Source: Ustilaginoidea virens
Taxonomy: Eukaryota; Ascomycota; Sordariomycetes; Hypocreales; Clavicipitaceae
NCBI RefSeq assembly: GCF_000687475.1
Contig: NC_057319.1
Span: 2,842,001-2,906,000, forward strand
DNA: 64,000 nucleotides
Direction: 5' to 3'
In this document: one piece after another, positions 22,382 to 34,828 of the stretch
Numbering within the stretch: position 1 is the stretch's first letter
How the letters are laid out: each line of letters starts with the position of its first letter
Translations under genes and position numbers: made by a program
The notes under the pieces: generated by a model
Told to the model about the DNA's origin: nothing
The model's input: the letters and a program-made list of their open reading frames with translations, nothing else
Databases searched by the model: none

Positions 22382-24286
22382 TTACATGCGTTCACGCCGG
22401 CGTGGCGCAGCTCGGATAATGTCGTCTACTCGGAGGAGAAGCTGTACACACGACACGGTCAATCACTGCAAGGGCCATGGCAATCGCGGGACATGCATAC
22501 CTCGGCTGCTTCGCTAGCAGATGATACGACCGCTCGCTTCAGCTTGTAGCTTTCAATAACACCAAAGTCTCGCATGTCTTCGATGCCGCCGCCAGGAGTC
22601 ATTAGGTCAAGTCCGTACGTCGTCAGGCCGTCGTATATAGCCTTTCGAAGTCTTGAAACGAGGTCGCTCGAGTCTAGACCGGCGTTGTCTGCGAGAATGG
22701 TGGGCAGCTGGCGCAGCGCAGTGGCAAAACTAGCTACCGCCAGCTGCTTCTTCCCCTCGACGCGTGTGCCGGCACCCTCGACGGCCTTGGCCATGACCAT
22801 CTCGGCACACCCGCCGCCGAGCGTCGTTCTGGGCTCTAGCACCGTCTGCGACAAGACAGCCAAGGCGTCGTGCAGACTGCGCTCGGCTTCATCCAACAGC
22901 TGCTCCGTGGCTCCCCGCAACACAATGGTGCACGCCTCTCCGGCGGAGACTCCGGAAAACTTGATCAACGTGTCCTCGCCGATAATGACCTCCTCTATCA
23001 CGTCGCAGTGTCCAAGCTTGACCTGTTCCGGATGGTCAAACGTCGATGTGATCTCGCCGCCGGTGACCAGGGCCAGTCGTTCGATGCCGTCAAAGTCGGC
23101 GTGCTCGATGGACATGATGCCGGCGTCGGTGAACAGCTGCTCAGGCCAGTTGTAGATGAGCTGACGGTTGATGAAGCAGTTGATGCCGTGGGACTTTATC
23201 TTGTCCACCTTGGCCTTCATCTTGTCCTTTTCAGCCTTCTCCAGCTCCGCGAGCTTGCTAGTGGCCCCGACCTTCATCCTCGCGCCAAAGATCTTGACCT
23301 TGTCGGTGTCCATGGACGTATTGGCCACCAAGATCTTGGCCTTTTCCAGCCTTTTGGGTTGGTTGACGCCAATCTTCTTGTCCAGGATGAAGCCTTCGTC
23401 GAGGTAGGACTCGGACAGCTTACCGCCGGCCTTCTTGATGATTTGTATGTGGCTCAGGTCGGATGATTTTTTCAATCGGAGCACGGCATCGCAAGCAAGA
23501 GTCGCGAAATGATCCCGGTCCTGAGCCAGGACCTTGGAGCTCAGAGTTGTGCGGGCAATCGACAAAAGATCCTTGCGGAAAGCCTCGGGGCTCTTGCTGT
23601 GGTCGACAGCAGACTCCTCGAGTGCCTTCAAGGCGGCACGACTAGCTATGCGATAGCCTTCGATGATTGTTTGAGGGTGAATCTTCTTGTCAACGAGCTT
23701 CTCGGCCTCCCTGAGCAGCTCGGCTGCCAAAACTGCCACCGAAGTCGTACCGTCGCCAACTTCATCATCCTGGACTTTGGAGATATTGACAAGGACCTTG
23801 GCGGCCGCATTGTCCAGAGCTATCGACTTGAGAATCGTGGCGCCGTCATTGGTGACCATGATTTCGCCCGTAGAACTGGCGTCCAGCGGCAATGTCAGCC
23901 CGTTTCGCATGGGATGACTACTGGGAACAGCTCTTTTTTTTTTGTTTTTAAAAGAAAAAAAAAAGAGACAGAGAGAGAAAAGGAAAAAAAAAGAAGAGGA
24001 AGAAGAAGAAGATAAACTCACGCCGATTGCAGAATCTTGTCCATACCCTTGGGGCCCAGGGTGCTCTTCACCAAGTCGCCTACGGCAATGGCACCGACAA
24101 AGGCAGCGAGACGAGCATTCTCGCCCTTTTCCTCCGTGGTGCCTTCCTCGAAGATCTGGGTCGGTAGGAAGGACTGCATAACGGGGGGTTGAACCCAAGA
24201 ACTGATCAGCTCAACGTTCAATTGGTTTGAGGATGTCGGCGGGCTCGGTTGGACCGTCTGAAAGACAGTAAGAATGGACGTACCAT
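22382..24286 (-). CDS. cct2: T-complex protein 1 subunit beta (CCT2)
   Basis: Beta subunit of the cytosolic TRiC/CCT chaperonin, which folds actin, tubulin and WD40 proteins using ATP. Four coding exons on the minus strand: 24284-24286 (only the ATG), 24022-24173, 22501-23875 and 22382-22441. Introns are 110, 146 and 59 nt. The product is 529 residues against about 527-535 in yeast and human. The N-terminus reads [12 protein letters not shown] and the C-terminus ends RRRERM. Group II chaperonin signatures are clear: [34 protein letters not shown], and GGGCAEM near the C-terminal ATP site. [10 protein letters not shown] and [14 protein letters not shown] identify the beta subunit. The gene is divergent from eIF3b with 534 bp between start codons. 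Confidence 0.96.
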
Positions 24287-24820
24287 GATAGGCTCTTCGA
24301 AAACAGAGGAGGGGGGAGGGGGCGGGCAAGTCGGCCTGATTGTCAACGTCGTCGTTCTGTGGCCGCTTTCCACACTCGAGCTAGCCTTTTCTTTTTTTTA
24401 AAGCTCCCAAAGTTGTATAAGGGATCGCCATAAGGTCATCCAAGTTTCAAGGTGCAACCCCCCACCATCGCCTGAGTGGCACGTGACTTGCCCCTCGCGC
24501 ACTGGCGGCCAAGGAACATTGCTTTCTCCGCGCACACTTTGTGGAAACTGAACAACCGCCCAAATTCTGCGACGGCGAGAAAGACCAATCCTAGCCCCAG
24601 GCCCCCCCCGACCTTGGTTCGAGCCGCAACGGTGATTGTCCGTTCTTCCTGGGAAGAACCTCCCGATATTGCACCGGCAAACGCGGCATCGAAAGACGCA
24701 TAAAGACGCACAAAGTCGCACAAAGTCGCTTGGTTTTGGCGTCGAATCTTTTCGCTGTCGGCTTTAGCGGGGCACTTTCACCACCCGGACAAGCAAGAAG
24801 AAATACATTAACCGCCCAAC
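24287..24820. promoter_or_regulatory. Shared divergent promoter of CCT2 and eIF3b
   Basis: The 534 bp between the two start codons must hold both promoters. It contains a T-rich run (about 24385-24400) near the CCT2 side and a four-copy 10-bp repeat near the eIF3b side. No clear TATA box, as is common for housekeeping genes. Confidence 0.6.
24692..24731. promoter_or_regulatory. Four-copy 10-bp direct repeat, AAAGWCGCAY type
   Basis: Four adjoining decamers, AAAGACGCAT, AAAGACGCAC, AAAGTCGCAC and AAAGTCGCTT, end 89 bp before the eIF3b start codon. The period is close to one DNA helical turn. Tandem transcription-factor sites are an inference. Confidence 0.5.
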
Positions 24821-26788
24821 ATGGCTCCGTCCTTTGACCACCTGCGCGATGCTGACCTGGACGACGACGAGTTCAATGAGGATGATATTGACATCTCGGA
24901 TCTTCGCGAGAAGTTTGAAGTTCAGTTGGAACAAGGCTATGACGCCTTTGTCGTTGTCGATGGCCTTCCCAAGGTCAACGAGGAACAAAAGCCCAAGTTG
25001 ATCAAGTTTCTGTTGAAGAAGCTCAACTCGGTTGGAAGGACAAGAGAAGATTTGATCTACATGCCCATGGACGAGAATGGCGAATCATTGAGGTTAGTTT
25101 GCTCCTGGAAAATGGACAAGACCCGTCCGTCATTTGAGCGAGCAACCTGAAAGCTGACGCTCTGCGTAGATTTGCCTTTGTGGAATATTCTTCGCCGGCC
25201 GAGGCTGCCGCCGCAACCCGGCAGCTGGACCTGGTGCCCCTCGATAAGAGACACACCATGCGAGTCAACAAGCTCACCGACATTGAGCGATACGGCGGCG
25301 AGGGTCGAGTTGACGAAAAGTACCAGCCCCCTCACATCGATGAGTTTGCCGAGAAGGAGCATCTCCGCTGGTTCATGAAGGATCCCTCAGGTCGCGGCCG
25401 TGACCAATTCGTCATGTACCGCGGCGACACCGTCGGCGTCTTCTGGAACAATGAAAATGACCAACCCGAGAACATTGTTGACCGCCAGCACTGGACCGAG
25501 ACCTTCCTGCAGTGGTCTCCCCTGGGCACCTATCTCACCTCGATCCACGCCCAAGGTGTCCAGCTTTGGGGTGGCCATTCGTGGTCTCGGCAAGCCAGGT
25601 TCGCCCACCCTTACGTCAACCTGGTGGCCTTTTCTCCCAACGAAAAGTATCTGGTGACGTGGTCTAACAGACCCATCTCCATTCCAGAAACCGGCCACCC
25701 TGCCCTCTCCGTCGACGACGATGGCAAGAACTATGTCATATGGGACATTGCCACCGGGTCTCCTCTGCGTTCCTTTGCCAACCTGGAGGCCCCCAAGGGA
25801 GAGGAGGGGAAGCCTCCGCCAAAGCTGCAATGGCCCGCGTTCAAGTGGTCGGCCGACGACCGGTACGTCGCGCGATCGACCCAGGGCCAATCCATCTCGG
25901 TATACGAGCTGCCGCGCATGAACCTGCTCGACAAGGCGAGCATCAAGATCGAGGGTGTGATGGACTTTGACTGGGCGCCCGCCACGCCGCAGCGCGAGGG
26001 TGTCAAGAACTACGAGCAGCTCTTCTGCTACTGGACTCCCGAGATTGGCAGCAACCCGGCCAAGGTCGGCCTGATGAGCATCCCTTCCAAGGAGATTGTC
26101 CGGTCGCTCAACCTCTTCAGCGTTAGTGACGCCAAGCTTCACTGGCAGTCGGACGGCGCCTATCTCTGCGTCAAGGTCGACCGCCACTCCAAATCCAAAA
26201 AGTCGCAAGCCACCACCCTGGAGATTTTCCGAATCAAGGAAAAGGGGGTGCCGGTGGAAGTCGTCGACACGATTAAGGACACTGTCATCAACTTTGCCTG
26301 GGAGCCCAAGGGCGACAGGTTCGCCATCATCACAACCACGGAGCCGGTCGGCGTCACTGCCGTGCCGCCCAAGACGGCGGTGTCCTTCTTCTGCCCCGAA
26401 AAAGTCAAGGGTCCCATCGCGGGCAACTTCAAGCACCTGCGCACGCTGGAGAAGAAGAACAGCAACGCAATCTACTGGTCGCCGAGGGGACGGTTCGTCG
26501 TCATTGCCACCATCCACAACCAGCAGAGCTCTGACCTGGATTTTCTTGACCTGGACTTTGAAGGCGACAAGCCCGAGTCGGACAAGGACATGACTGCCAA
26601 CCTGCAGTTGATGAACACTGCTGACCACTACGGTGTAACCGACGTTGAGTGGGATCCATCTGGTCGCTTTGTTGCCACCTGGGCATCAGTATGGAAGCAT
26701 GCGGTAAGTTGGCCCCAGCCAAACGCTCACCTCCCTCACCTCCCTCTCCTCGCTCTCCTCCCTCTCCTCGCTCTTTCTCTGTATCTCT

Positions 26789-26827
<39 letters not shown>

Positions 26828-27303
26828 CCACATTTTGGAACATACAGGCTTAACAGTGTGTGCTACAGATGGAGAACGGATACCACATCTACGACTTCAA
26901 AGGCGAAACCCTACGAGAGGAGCCCATGGACAAGTTCAAGCAGTTCCACTGGCGACCACGACCTCCCACGTTGTTGACCAAGGAGGAGCAGAAGCAGGTG
27001 CGCAAGAACCTGCGGGAATACAGCCGCGTGTTTGACCAAGAAGATGCCGACCGCGGTGCTTCCGCCGACTTGGCGGTGGTGGAGGCACGCCGCCGCATGC
27101 TGGACGAGTGGTACAGTTGGCGTGCCGAGGTGGAGGAGGAGACTTACGAGGAGCGCGCAGCTCTCGGACTGCCGCAAGATCCCCACGTCGGCTTGCTGGA
27201 GGCCAAGACGAAGACGCTGGACGGCGTCGGAGAGGAGAAGGAGCAGGTCATTGAGGAGATTGTGGAAGATGTGTTGGAGGAGAGCGAAGAGGTTCTGGCG
27301 TAG
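24821..27303 (+). CDS. prt1: Eukaryotic translation initiation factor 3 subunit B
   Basis: Core scaffold subunit of eIF3, which recruits the 43S pre-initiation complex to mRNA in the cytoplasm. Exons 24821-25092, 25170-26703 and 26869-27303 give 746 residues, typical for fungal eIF3b. An acidic N-terminus is followed by an RNA-recognition motif (about 40-125: [17 protein letters not shown]), then a nine-bladed beta-propeller (about 140-610: [14 protein letters not shown]). The C-terminal helical region starts at [10 protein letters not shown] ([19 protein letters not shown]) and binds other eIF3 subunits. The second intron (165 nt) contains CTCCCTCTCCTCG repeats and a T37 run. Its acceptor is set at 26868, because the earlier AG at 26848 would bring in a stop at once. 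Confidence 0.96.
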
Positions 27304-27530
27304 ACTATGGAAGGGGGGGGGGGGTGCTTTTTTTCTTGTACTGGGTAAATTGAAAATATCGTTTTCAGTTTTCGACTCGATGGCATTGAATGAATTTCCC
27401 AACGCTAGATGAAAGGCCAAGGCCGTTTGGATCGTAGCGCATGCCGGGCAGTCGACGGATTTGTTTCAAGTCCAAGGTGGCGTAGGTCCATCACGGCGCA
27501 ACACCAGATGTCACTGGCGGCGCGGCCTAG

Positions 27531-27595
27531 ACAGCGTCTTGTGTCAGCGTCCTGTGTCAGCGTCTCGTGTCGGCGTCTCGTGTCGGCGTCTCGTG
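27531..27595. repeat. 13-bp tandem repeat, five copies
   Basis: Five units of the type TCAGCGTCTCGTG stand head to tail with one to three differences each, a few hundred bases downstream of the eIF3b stop codon. Confidence 0.85.
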
Positions 27596-30330
27596 ACAGG
27601 TCCGTTGTTGGACATGCCCTTGAGCAATTACCCGCAGCCAGCAAGCCATCACCTCGGAAGACCTCAGTGTTACGACCCCAGGCCGGGCAATGCCAATGAA
27701 CCCCCCCCCCCCCCCTCCTATATATTCCGACGGCGCCGCTTCAAGGTCTGTTGCGCGCCGACATGTTCGGGTGGCCGTTGTTTCCTGGGGGAACTTTGGT
27801 ACTCCACCACCAGGGAGGAGCGGTATGGTAGCGGGATGAAGCGGGTTTCGGACAGCTCCGTGGCGCTCAAGGGAGGGGAGGGTTTTTTTTTCCTTTTTTT
27901 TTTATATCTCCCCTCGGATAACGTCAAAAACAAGTCACACAGGAGGAGGAGGAGCAATTAGACGGGCAGTCGTTTTCCTGCCAGCTTGGCGCTGCCAGGG
28001 CCCCAGCGTTGCCGCGGTGGTGCTCAGCTTCGTCCCATCATGACAAGAAAATTCCTGTGGCGCGGCACTAACAAGAAGCGCCGTGGTGATGGTGGTGATG
28101 ACGTGTGTGCCCTGCTCCACCGAGCGCGGTTGGCCGTGGGCCTTGGCAAGCAAGACGGAAGCAAAAGGGAGGCGATATTACTGTGCCCGGCGGGTGGGTC
28201 GGGATGCTGTATTCTGTCGTATGATGGATGGGTTTCTAATTGAGTTGCGTCTGATCTGATGGAAGCGAGTCAGTCGAGCGTGTCCGAGAACTGCAGCCCG
28301 CGTCACGACGGCAACGCCCACGACGGCAATGATGCAGCACACAGCTGATGGCAGAGTTTTCGGTCCCCGGAACTCTGTAACAAGCAGGGTCAGGTCAGGT
28401 CAGGTCACGTAGTCCGTACAAACCAAGCAGACTTGCGTTGTGTGTGTGAGCTAGCCATCCCTATCCCTGCCTGTGGGCTCGGCACTCTGGGCCGTCCGTC
28501 ACGCCCGTGTCTCGCTCGTGTCTTGACAAGCCCGCGCCCCATGGACCCAATGCTGGAAGCGGCATAGTCCGACGCTGCCCTTGGTTTCCGGGAATGCAAA
28601 AGGTGAGACAGGCGCAGCTGAGCTAGGCCCGAGCGGTCATGGTGATGGTGATGCTTTTTCTTGCATTCTTTTCTTTTTGCCGCCGCAGCAGGAGAATTCG
28701 ACAGCATTCGACAGCATTCGACGGCATGCTACAACGTCCTGGCGACAGAGATTGCTCGGCAGGTCGGCTCCGAGTAGTTCCGCAGACTCGGTAGAGGGCA
28801 TGAAACCCCCTCGTGCGTTACGAAGCTGGCTTGACTCGTCAGCGACGATTGACGTTTGGGCCCCATCCGCCGACCCCATCCTGTCCGCCCCCCCCTTCCC
28901 TTCCCCCCTACCTGGGGCGGCGCTAATGAACCCTATTTGACGGGCGAGAGAAGCAGGAACCGAAAAAAAAAAAAGCCACAAGGGCAAGCAAGCAAAAGCA
29001 AGCCGCGGTGGGTGTGATGATGCCGTGCGGTCGGTGCAGTTGCGGTCTGGGTTGTTTTGCCGTCGGTCGGTCGGGTCAGGGAGCCACGGGACAAGCCAAG
29101 AATTAAATTTGTTCCCCTTGCAGCCTGACAACAAGGCCCTGGCAACCAGGAGCCGGCTTTTCCTTGGAACCGGGCTTCTAGGGAGGCTTGAGGCTTGTGG
29201 TTAGTGGCCCTTTGCTTTTTGGCACAAGTCGGACGGCGCCGTTGGGGCGTGGATGGAGACTTGACTTGCGTCTCGCCGTCGATGACGCCAGGGAAGGGGG
29301 GGGGGGGGGGGGGCGGAGACGACGACTGGGAGGATGGACGCTGGCTGCTTGCCGTCGAGCATCCGCCGTTGCCAGAACTTTGGGGTTTTTGTCTGTAGTT
29401 TGTCTTCAATGGATGCGACGACGACGTGCTGCTTGCCGGCTGCGGGCTGCCCACGGGCTGCGGCGGGGGGGGGGCCAGGCAAAGGCAATCGTCAACTTGT
29501 TGCCGGCTGACACGAATCATTTTCAACTTTGCTGGTTGGTTGGTTGGTGGGCGGGAATCCTCAAGCTAGGACCTTGGTCTGGTGTATGGTATGGTCCGGC
29601 TGGGGGTTGGGTGCAGCCCCCCCCCCAATCCCCCGTGCTTGCACCAAACATAGCCCCCCAAGGCCAGAGCGGTCGTGGATAAATTGAGTCTCGGCACGTT
29701 CTTAGCAGCCCACCCACTCACTTGTGACAAGCCCCCGCCAGAAACCCCCCAGCCCCTAACCTCCGCACCAGACCACCTATCCCTTGGGGGCCCTTGTGCC
29801 GTGCGGAGCCCCTAACACTCCCCTCCGCGCCGCATTCCTTCAGGGAGAGAAGAGGGAGAGGAGAGACCAGTCCCAGACGGGGTCTGGTCGGTCGTCAACA
29901 GCCTAATACATGCAACAATACATGTACATAGTAAGCCCTGCCCCCTTGTCCCTCCTGCCCCCTTCCTCGCCTTACCCCCATCCTCTCGTGCTTGCTCACT
30001 CACCTCGCCCAGATCTTCTCATCCTCAATTACAGCATCATCACCAGCATCATCACCAGCATCATCACCACCATCTCATCAACATCTCATCAAGCACTTGG
30101 CTCGAGCATCGATATTCCCACGGCCAGAACCCCCGTCCGAGCTCTCTTTGCTATCCCAAGGCAGTCGATACTCCACCCTCCACCGGCGGGCTTTTATTTC
30201 TTCCGTGGTGCCCTTCTCCGCCTGTGACCCGTTTTTTCGCCTTGGTCGGTCGGTTGGTCGGTCGGTCGGTCTGTCTGCGGAGCCGTGCCTCAAAAACAGC
30301 CAACCTCCCCGCTGCTATTCTCGCGGCGAG

Positions 30331-30410
30331 TCCTGAGCCTGCCTCGCCCTGAGCCTGCCTCGCCCTGAGCCTGCCTCGTCCTGAGCCTGCCTCGTCCTGA
30401 GCCTGCCTCT
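30331..30410. repeat. 16-bp tandem repeat, five copies
   Basis: Five units of YCCTGAGCCTGCCTCG fill exactly 80 bp, 200-280 bp upstream of the IRE1 start codon. Only the first and last bases of the unit vary. It may be transcribed as part of the IRE1 leader. Confidence 0.85.
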
Positions 30411-30457
30411 CCTCGTATTGAACCGCTTCTCGGGGAGCTTTTTCTGGCTGGGGTGTG

Positions 30458-30484
30458 ATGGCCTCGTCACAATCCGTCACTTGA
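30458..30484 (+). promoter_or_regulatory. Short upstream ORF in the IRE1 leader
   Basis: A complete eight-codon ORF (MASSQSVT, stop TGA at 30482-30484) lies 128 bp before the IRE1 start. The next base begins another ATG at 30485, whose frame runs past the IRE1 start in a different frame to 30958. If the mRNA starts upstream of 30458, both would restrict IRE1 translation. Transcript start is unknown. Confidence 0.4.
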
Positions 30485-30612
30485 ATGCCCTCGCACCAAA
30501 TCATCATCAAGCCTTCGAGCCACTGCAGGAAAAACCCCTTGGCAGGCGACCCCCGGTTCAGCCCAGAGCCCCCGCATGCGCTTGATATAACCGCCTCCTC
30601 CTCATCCTCGAC

Positions 30613-33600
30613 ATGCCGCGACGGACCCCAATCGACCGGCGGGGGTCCTCGCAACAGCAGAGCAAGCTCTTTCTCGCCTTTGCCTTTATCCTCTTGCCTT
30701 GGCTCCAATTCGCAGACGCACGGCGGCAGCAGCCGCCTCCGCCCCAGCAGCAGGTGCTATCGCAGCACGCCGTTCCTCGCAGCGACGACAGCGGCACTTC
30801 CAATGGCAAGCACATCAACGACGGCCCCGTCGACGGGCCACCTACCGTCGTACGCGACGGCAGCTCTCCTCAATGGGACACGACTTCCTCCATCCACCTC
30901 GGCTCCGCCACCACCGAGGCATCCACGTCCGACAGCGGACGAAAGCGCTCGACTCTGAGAGAACAGCACGTTTATCAGCAGCAGAATCAGCAGCAGAAAC
31001 AGCAGCCGCCGCCGCAGCAGCCGCAGCAACGTCAGCAGCAAGCTCGACGAGGCTCTGCCAAGAAACCGCCCGTCAAGCCCGTCAAGAATAATGCCAACAA
31101 GAAAAACACACGCACCGATCACATCCTCATTCCCGATGATGCGAGCGCCATTGTCACTTTGGCTCCGGATAAGTCCGTTCGAGCACCATACCCCCCACGA
31201 CGTCAACGGTCAGAAAACTCCCCCGGATCGGGGCTGGCCACGCCGCAGCATGCGCGGAGTCTGGAGGATTGGGAAGTAGAAGACTTTGTTCTTCTGGCGA
31301 CCGTCGACGGAGACCTGTTTGCCAACAACCGGAGGACAGGCAAGGAACTCTGGCACCTGCAGGTCGACCAACCCATGGTCGAGACGGTGCACCACCGAAG
31401 CAACACCTCGGCCCTCGACGACGACTTCAGCCCCGTGGATCACTACATCTGGGCCATCGAGCCCACCCGCGACGGGCGCGTCTACGTGTGGGTTCCCGAA
31501 CCCGACGCCCGCCCCCGCTTCACCGGCTTCACCATGAAGCAGCTGGTCGGCCTGTCGCCCTACGCCGAGGAAGCCACCTCGATCGTCTACGTGGGCGAGA
31601 AGAAGACGACCATGATCACCCTCGACGCCGCCACCGGCCGGCTGATGAAGTGGTTCGGGGCCGGCGGGTCTCACGTCAACGACGCCGAGAGCTGCGCCAA
31701 CCCAAACGCAATGTTCGAGATGGATTCCGAGGAGTGCAGCTCCAGCGGAATCATCACTCTCGGCCGGACCGAGTACGTCGTCTCCATCAACCGGCGGGAC
31801 GGCAAGAGCATCGCCACGCTCAAGTACTCCGAGTGGACGCCCAACAACCGCGACAACGACCTGTTCCACCAGTACCGCGTGTCCAAGGACAGCCGCTACA
31901 TCACCACCCAGCACGACGGCAAGATATACGCCTTCGACCTGGCACGCCCCGACAACATCGGGCCCTTCTTCAGCCAAAAGTTCGACGCCCCCGTCGCCCG
32001 CGTCTTTGACGTCTGCCGTCCGTGGGACGCCGCGGCCGAGAGCAACCCCGACCTGATTCTGCTGCCGCAGCCGGCCATGCCGTCCCAGAACGAGGACATG
32101 GACCAGAAGCGGAGCAACAGCGTCTTTCTGAACCGGACGGAGGAAGGCAGCTGGTACGCCCTCTCTGGACGCTCCTATCCCCTCATCATCGGAGCGCCCT
32201 TGGCCGAGGCGTCGTCCCCCAGCTGGTGGGACGACGCGACCTCGGGCGACAGCCTGACGGAAGCAAAGGTATCCACGGCCCTCGTCGGCACGCACTCTCT
32301 GAGCCTGCGCAGGAGCAGAGGGCACTTCCCCACGCTTCCCGAAGCGGCCGCAAAGGGCGACGACCCCGAAGAGCCGGAAAACGAGCCGGCCTACCCCGAC
32401 GTGGAGGAGACCGCCGAGGCCGAAGAGACGACCATCGTGGACAAGGTCAAGAGCCTTCCGCAGAGCGCCGCCAACAGCGTCGTCGACTTCATCTCCAACC
32501 CCATCCTGATCCTCCTCTTCCTCACCGCCCTCGTGTACAACGAAGAGAAGCTTCGACGGTCCTACCGCGAGCTTCGCAGCGGAGGCAGTCTCCGAGACGC
32601 GCTCCTGCACCTCATGTCCACCGAAGCGTCTGCCGTAGGCAAGCCGTCGGCTGCTCGCAAGGACCACCCTGCCCGAGCGCCTTCCAAGGAACATCTCGGG
32701 GAGCCAGCTGCAGAAAGGACGCTGCTGCCTGGCAAGGAGCCCCTGCCGGGTGCGGAGCAGCTGGACGTCGAGCCGGACGTTGAGGGGGACAGCTCGCTCA
32801 AGACCAACGGCGCGGCAGAGGACAAGTCGGCGGCCGAGAGCGACAGCGCGTCCGCGTTGGCCAGCCCGGTGCCCGAGAAGAAAAAGGCGCGTCGCGGACG
32901 TCGCGGCGGCGTCAAGCACCGCAAGGGTCGACCCCGCGACACGTCGCTGTCACGAGACGACGAAATGGCGAGCGCCACGGTCGAGGAGGCCGTCAACAAC
33001 GCCAAACGACTCGGGGACCGGCCCAGCCTGGAGCCAGATGTCATGACGGTGGGGAACGACATGCAGGCGGTGACTGGGCCCATCATCAAGATGGGCAACA
33101 TCGAGGTCAACACGGACGCGCAGCTGGGAACCGGCAGCAACGGCACGCTCGTGTTTGCCGGCAAGTTTGACGGACGCGACGTGGCTGTCAAGCGCATGCT
33201 GATTCAGTTTTACGACATTGCGTCCCAAGAGACGAGGCTCTTGCGAGAGAGCGACGATCATCCCAACGGTAAGAAGTTTTCCGTCCCCTTGCCTCCAACG
33301 CCATCACGCCCAAGACCAAGACCCCCCGAGGAGGTTTGCCCGCGGCTTTGCTCGCAGCTCGGCTGACCTTTATGTCTCTCTCCCCCCCCCCCTTCTTTCC
33401 AGTGATTCGTTACTACTCGCAGCAGATACGCGACGGCTTCCTGTACATTGCCCTGGAGCGCTGCGCCGCCTCGCTGGCGGAGATTGTCGAGTCTCCGCAC
33501 GCGTTCCGCGACCTCGCCACCGCAGGCAAGATGGACCTGCCCGGGGTCCTGTACCAAATCACCAACGGCATCAGCCACCTGCACAGCCTTCGCATAGTCC

Positions 33601-34544
33601 ACCGCGACCTCAAGCCGCAAAACATCCTGGTCAACATGGGCAAGGACGGCAGGCCTCGGCTGCTCGTGTCGGACTTTGGGCTCTGCAAGAAGCTCGAGGG
33701 CGGGCAGTCGTCGTTTGGAGCCACGACGGGCCGGGCGGCGGGGACGTCTGGGTGGCGAGCGCCGGAGCTGCTGCTCGACGACGACGGCCGCGAGGCGAAC
33801 CTGACGGACGCCAGCACGCACAGCGGGTCCGAGCTCGTGCTGGTGCCCGACGGCAACCTGCCGCACAACCGGAGGGCGACGCGCGCCATCGACATCTTCT
33901 CGCTCGGCCTCGTCTTCTTCTACGTGCTGACCAACGGCTCGCACCCGTTCGACTGCGGCGGCAGGTACATGCGCGAGGTCAACATCCGCAAGGGCAGCTA
34001 CAGCCTGCAGTCGTTGGACGTGCTGGGCGACTTTGCGTGCGAGGCAAAGGACCTGATCGCGTCGATGCTCGAGGCCGACCCCAAGCGCCGGCCCAGCGCC
34101 CTCGACGTCATGTCGCACCCCTTCTTCTGGACCGCCAAGAAGCGGCTGGCCTTTTTGTGCGACGTGTCGGACCACTTCGAGAAGGAGGTCCGGGACCCGC
34201 CGTCGCCCGCGCTGTCGGAGCTGGAGCGGCACGCGCCCCAGGTGACGCGGGCCGACTTTTTGCGCGTCCTGCCGCGCGAGTTTGTCGACTCGCTGGGCAA
34301 GCAGCGCAAGTACACGGGCGGCCGGATGCTGGACCTCTTGCGCGCCCTGCGCAACAAGCGCAACCACTACGAGGACCTGCCCGACGGCCTGAAGCGCCTG
34401 GTCGGTCCTCTCCCGGAGGGGTACCTGGCCTTTTGGACCACGCGGTTCCCCCGGCTGCTGCTGGTGTGCTGGAACGTGGTGTACAACGTGCGGTGGGACG
34501 ACACGGACCGCTTCAAGGAGTACTACGAGCCGGCGGGCCTGTAG
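30613..34544 (+). CDS. ire1: IRE1 unfolded-protein-response sensor kinase/endoribonuclease
   Basis: ER transmembrane sensor that oligomerises on unfolded protein and cleaves HAC1-type mRNA. Exons 30613-33268 and 33403-34544, with a 134-nt intron splitting a Val codon, give 1265 residues. A signal/anchor segment (about 19-36) is followed by a Gln/Pro-rich stretch (about 37-150) and a lumenal PQQ-like beta-propeller (about 220-560: ATVDGDLFANN, GKIYAFDL). A single transmembrane helix lies near 627-643 (ILILLFLTALVY), then a basic acidic-spaced linker. In the kinase domain Lys860 is in VAVKRM, Asp954 in HRDLKPQN and Asp976 in DFGLCK. The C-terminal KEN ribonuclease has KYTGGRMLDLLRALRNKRNHY. All catalytic features appear intact. 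It lies tail to tail with HEL2. Confidence 0.96.
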
Positions 34545-34828
34545 GCAAGGGGGGGCCGGCAGTGTATGTATGTATGCATGTATATATACGTGATTTACGA
34601 TGCACATGAAAAAGTACGCCGTGATGAGAAAAACAAAGGCAAAAGTCTGCCGTGATGATGTTTGCTCCAGAGCCGTTGCGCATGTACAACAAGGTTGTTG
34701 GCCCAAGCCCAAACAATGCAACTGTGTATGTATGCCCTCAACCTCCCTCCTCCCAACTTGCCAGCACGGCCCAGCCCGTCCCCACGCCCCATGTGGCATC
34801 ATGATGATGATGCATGGCCGACTTTTTT

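Larger units (their letters stand above)
27304..30612. other. Intergenic, 3.3 kb, including the IRE1 leader
   Basis: No gene seen. It contains a 13-bp tandem repeat (27531-27595), C and G runs (about 27700-27716 and 29297-29313), CATCAT-rich sequence (about 30027-30090), GGTC repeats (about 30241-30272), a 16-bp tandem repeat (30331-30410) and two upstream ORFs. The right part is probably the promoter and 5' leader of IRE1. Confidence 0.5.

Noticed and set aside
27531..27595. CRISPR-like array
   Set aside because: Units are 13 bp, contiguous and without spacers; a simple tandem repeat in a eukaryotic genome.
31210..32919. Long minus-strand frame opposite IRE1
   Set aside because: Antisense shadow of the IRE1 lumenal and linker coding sequence.
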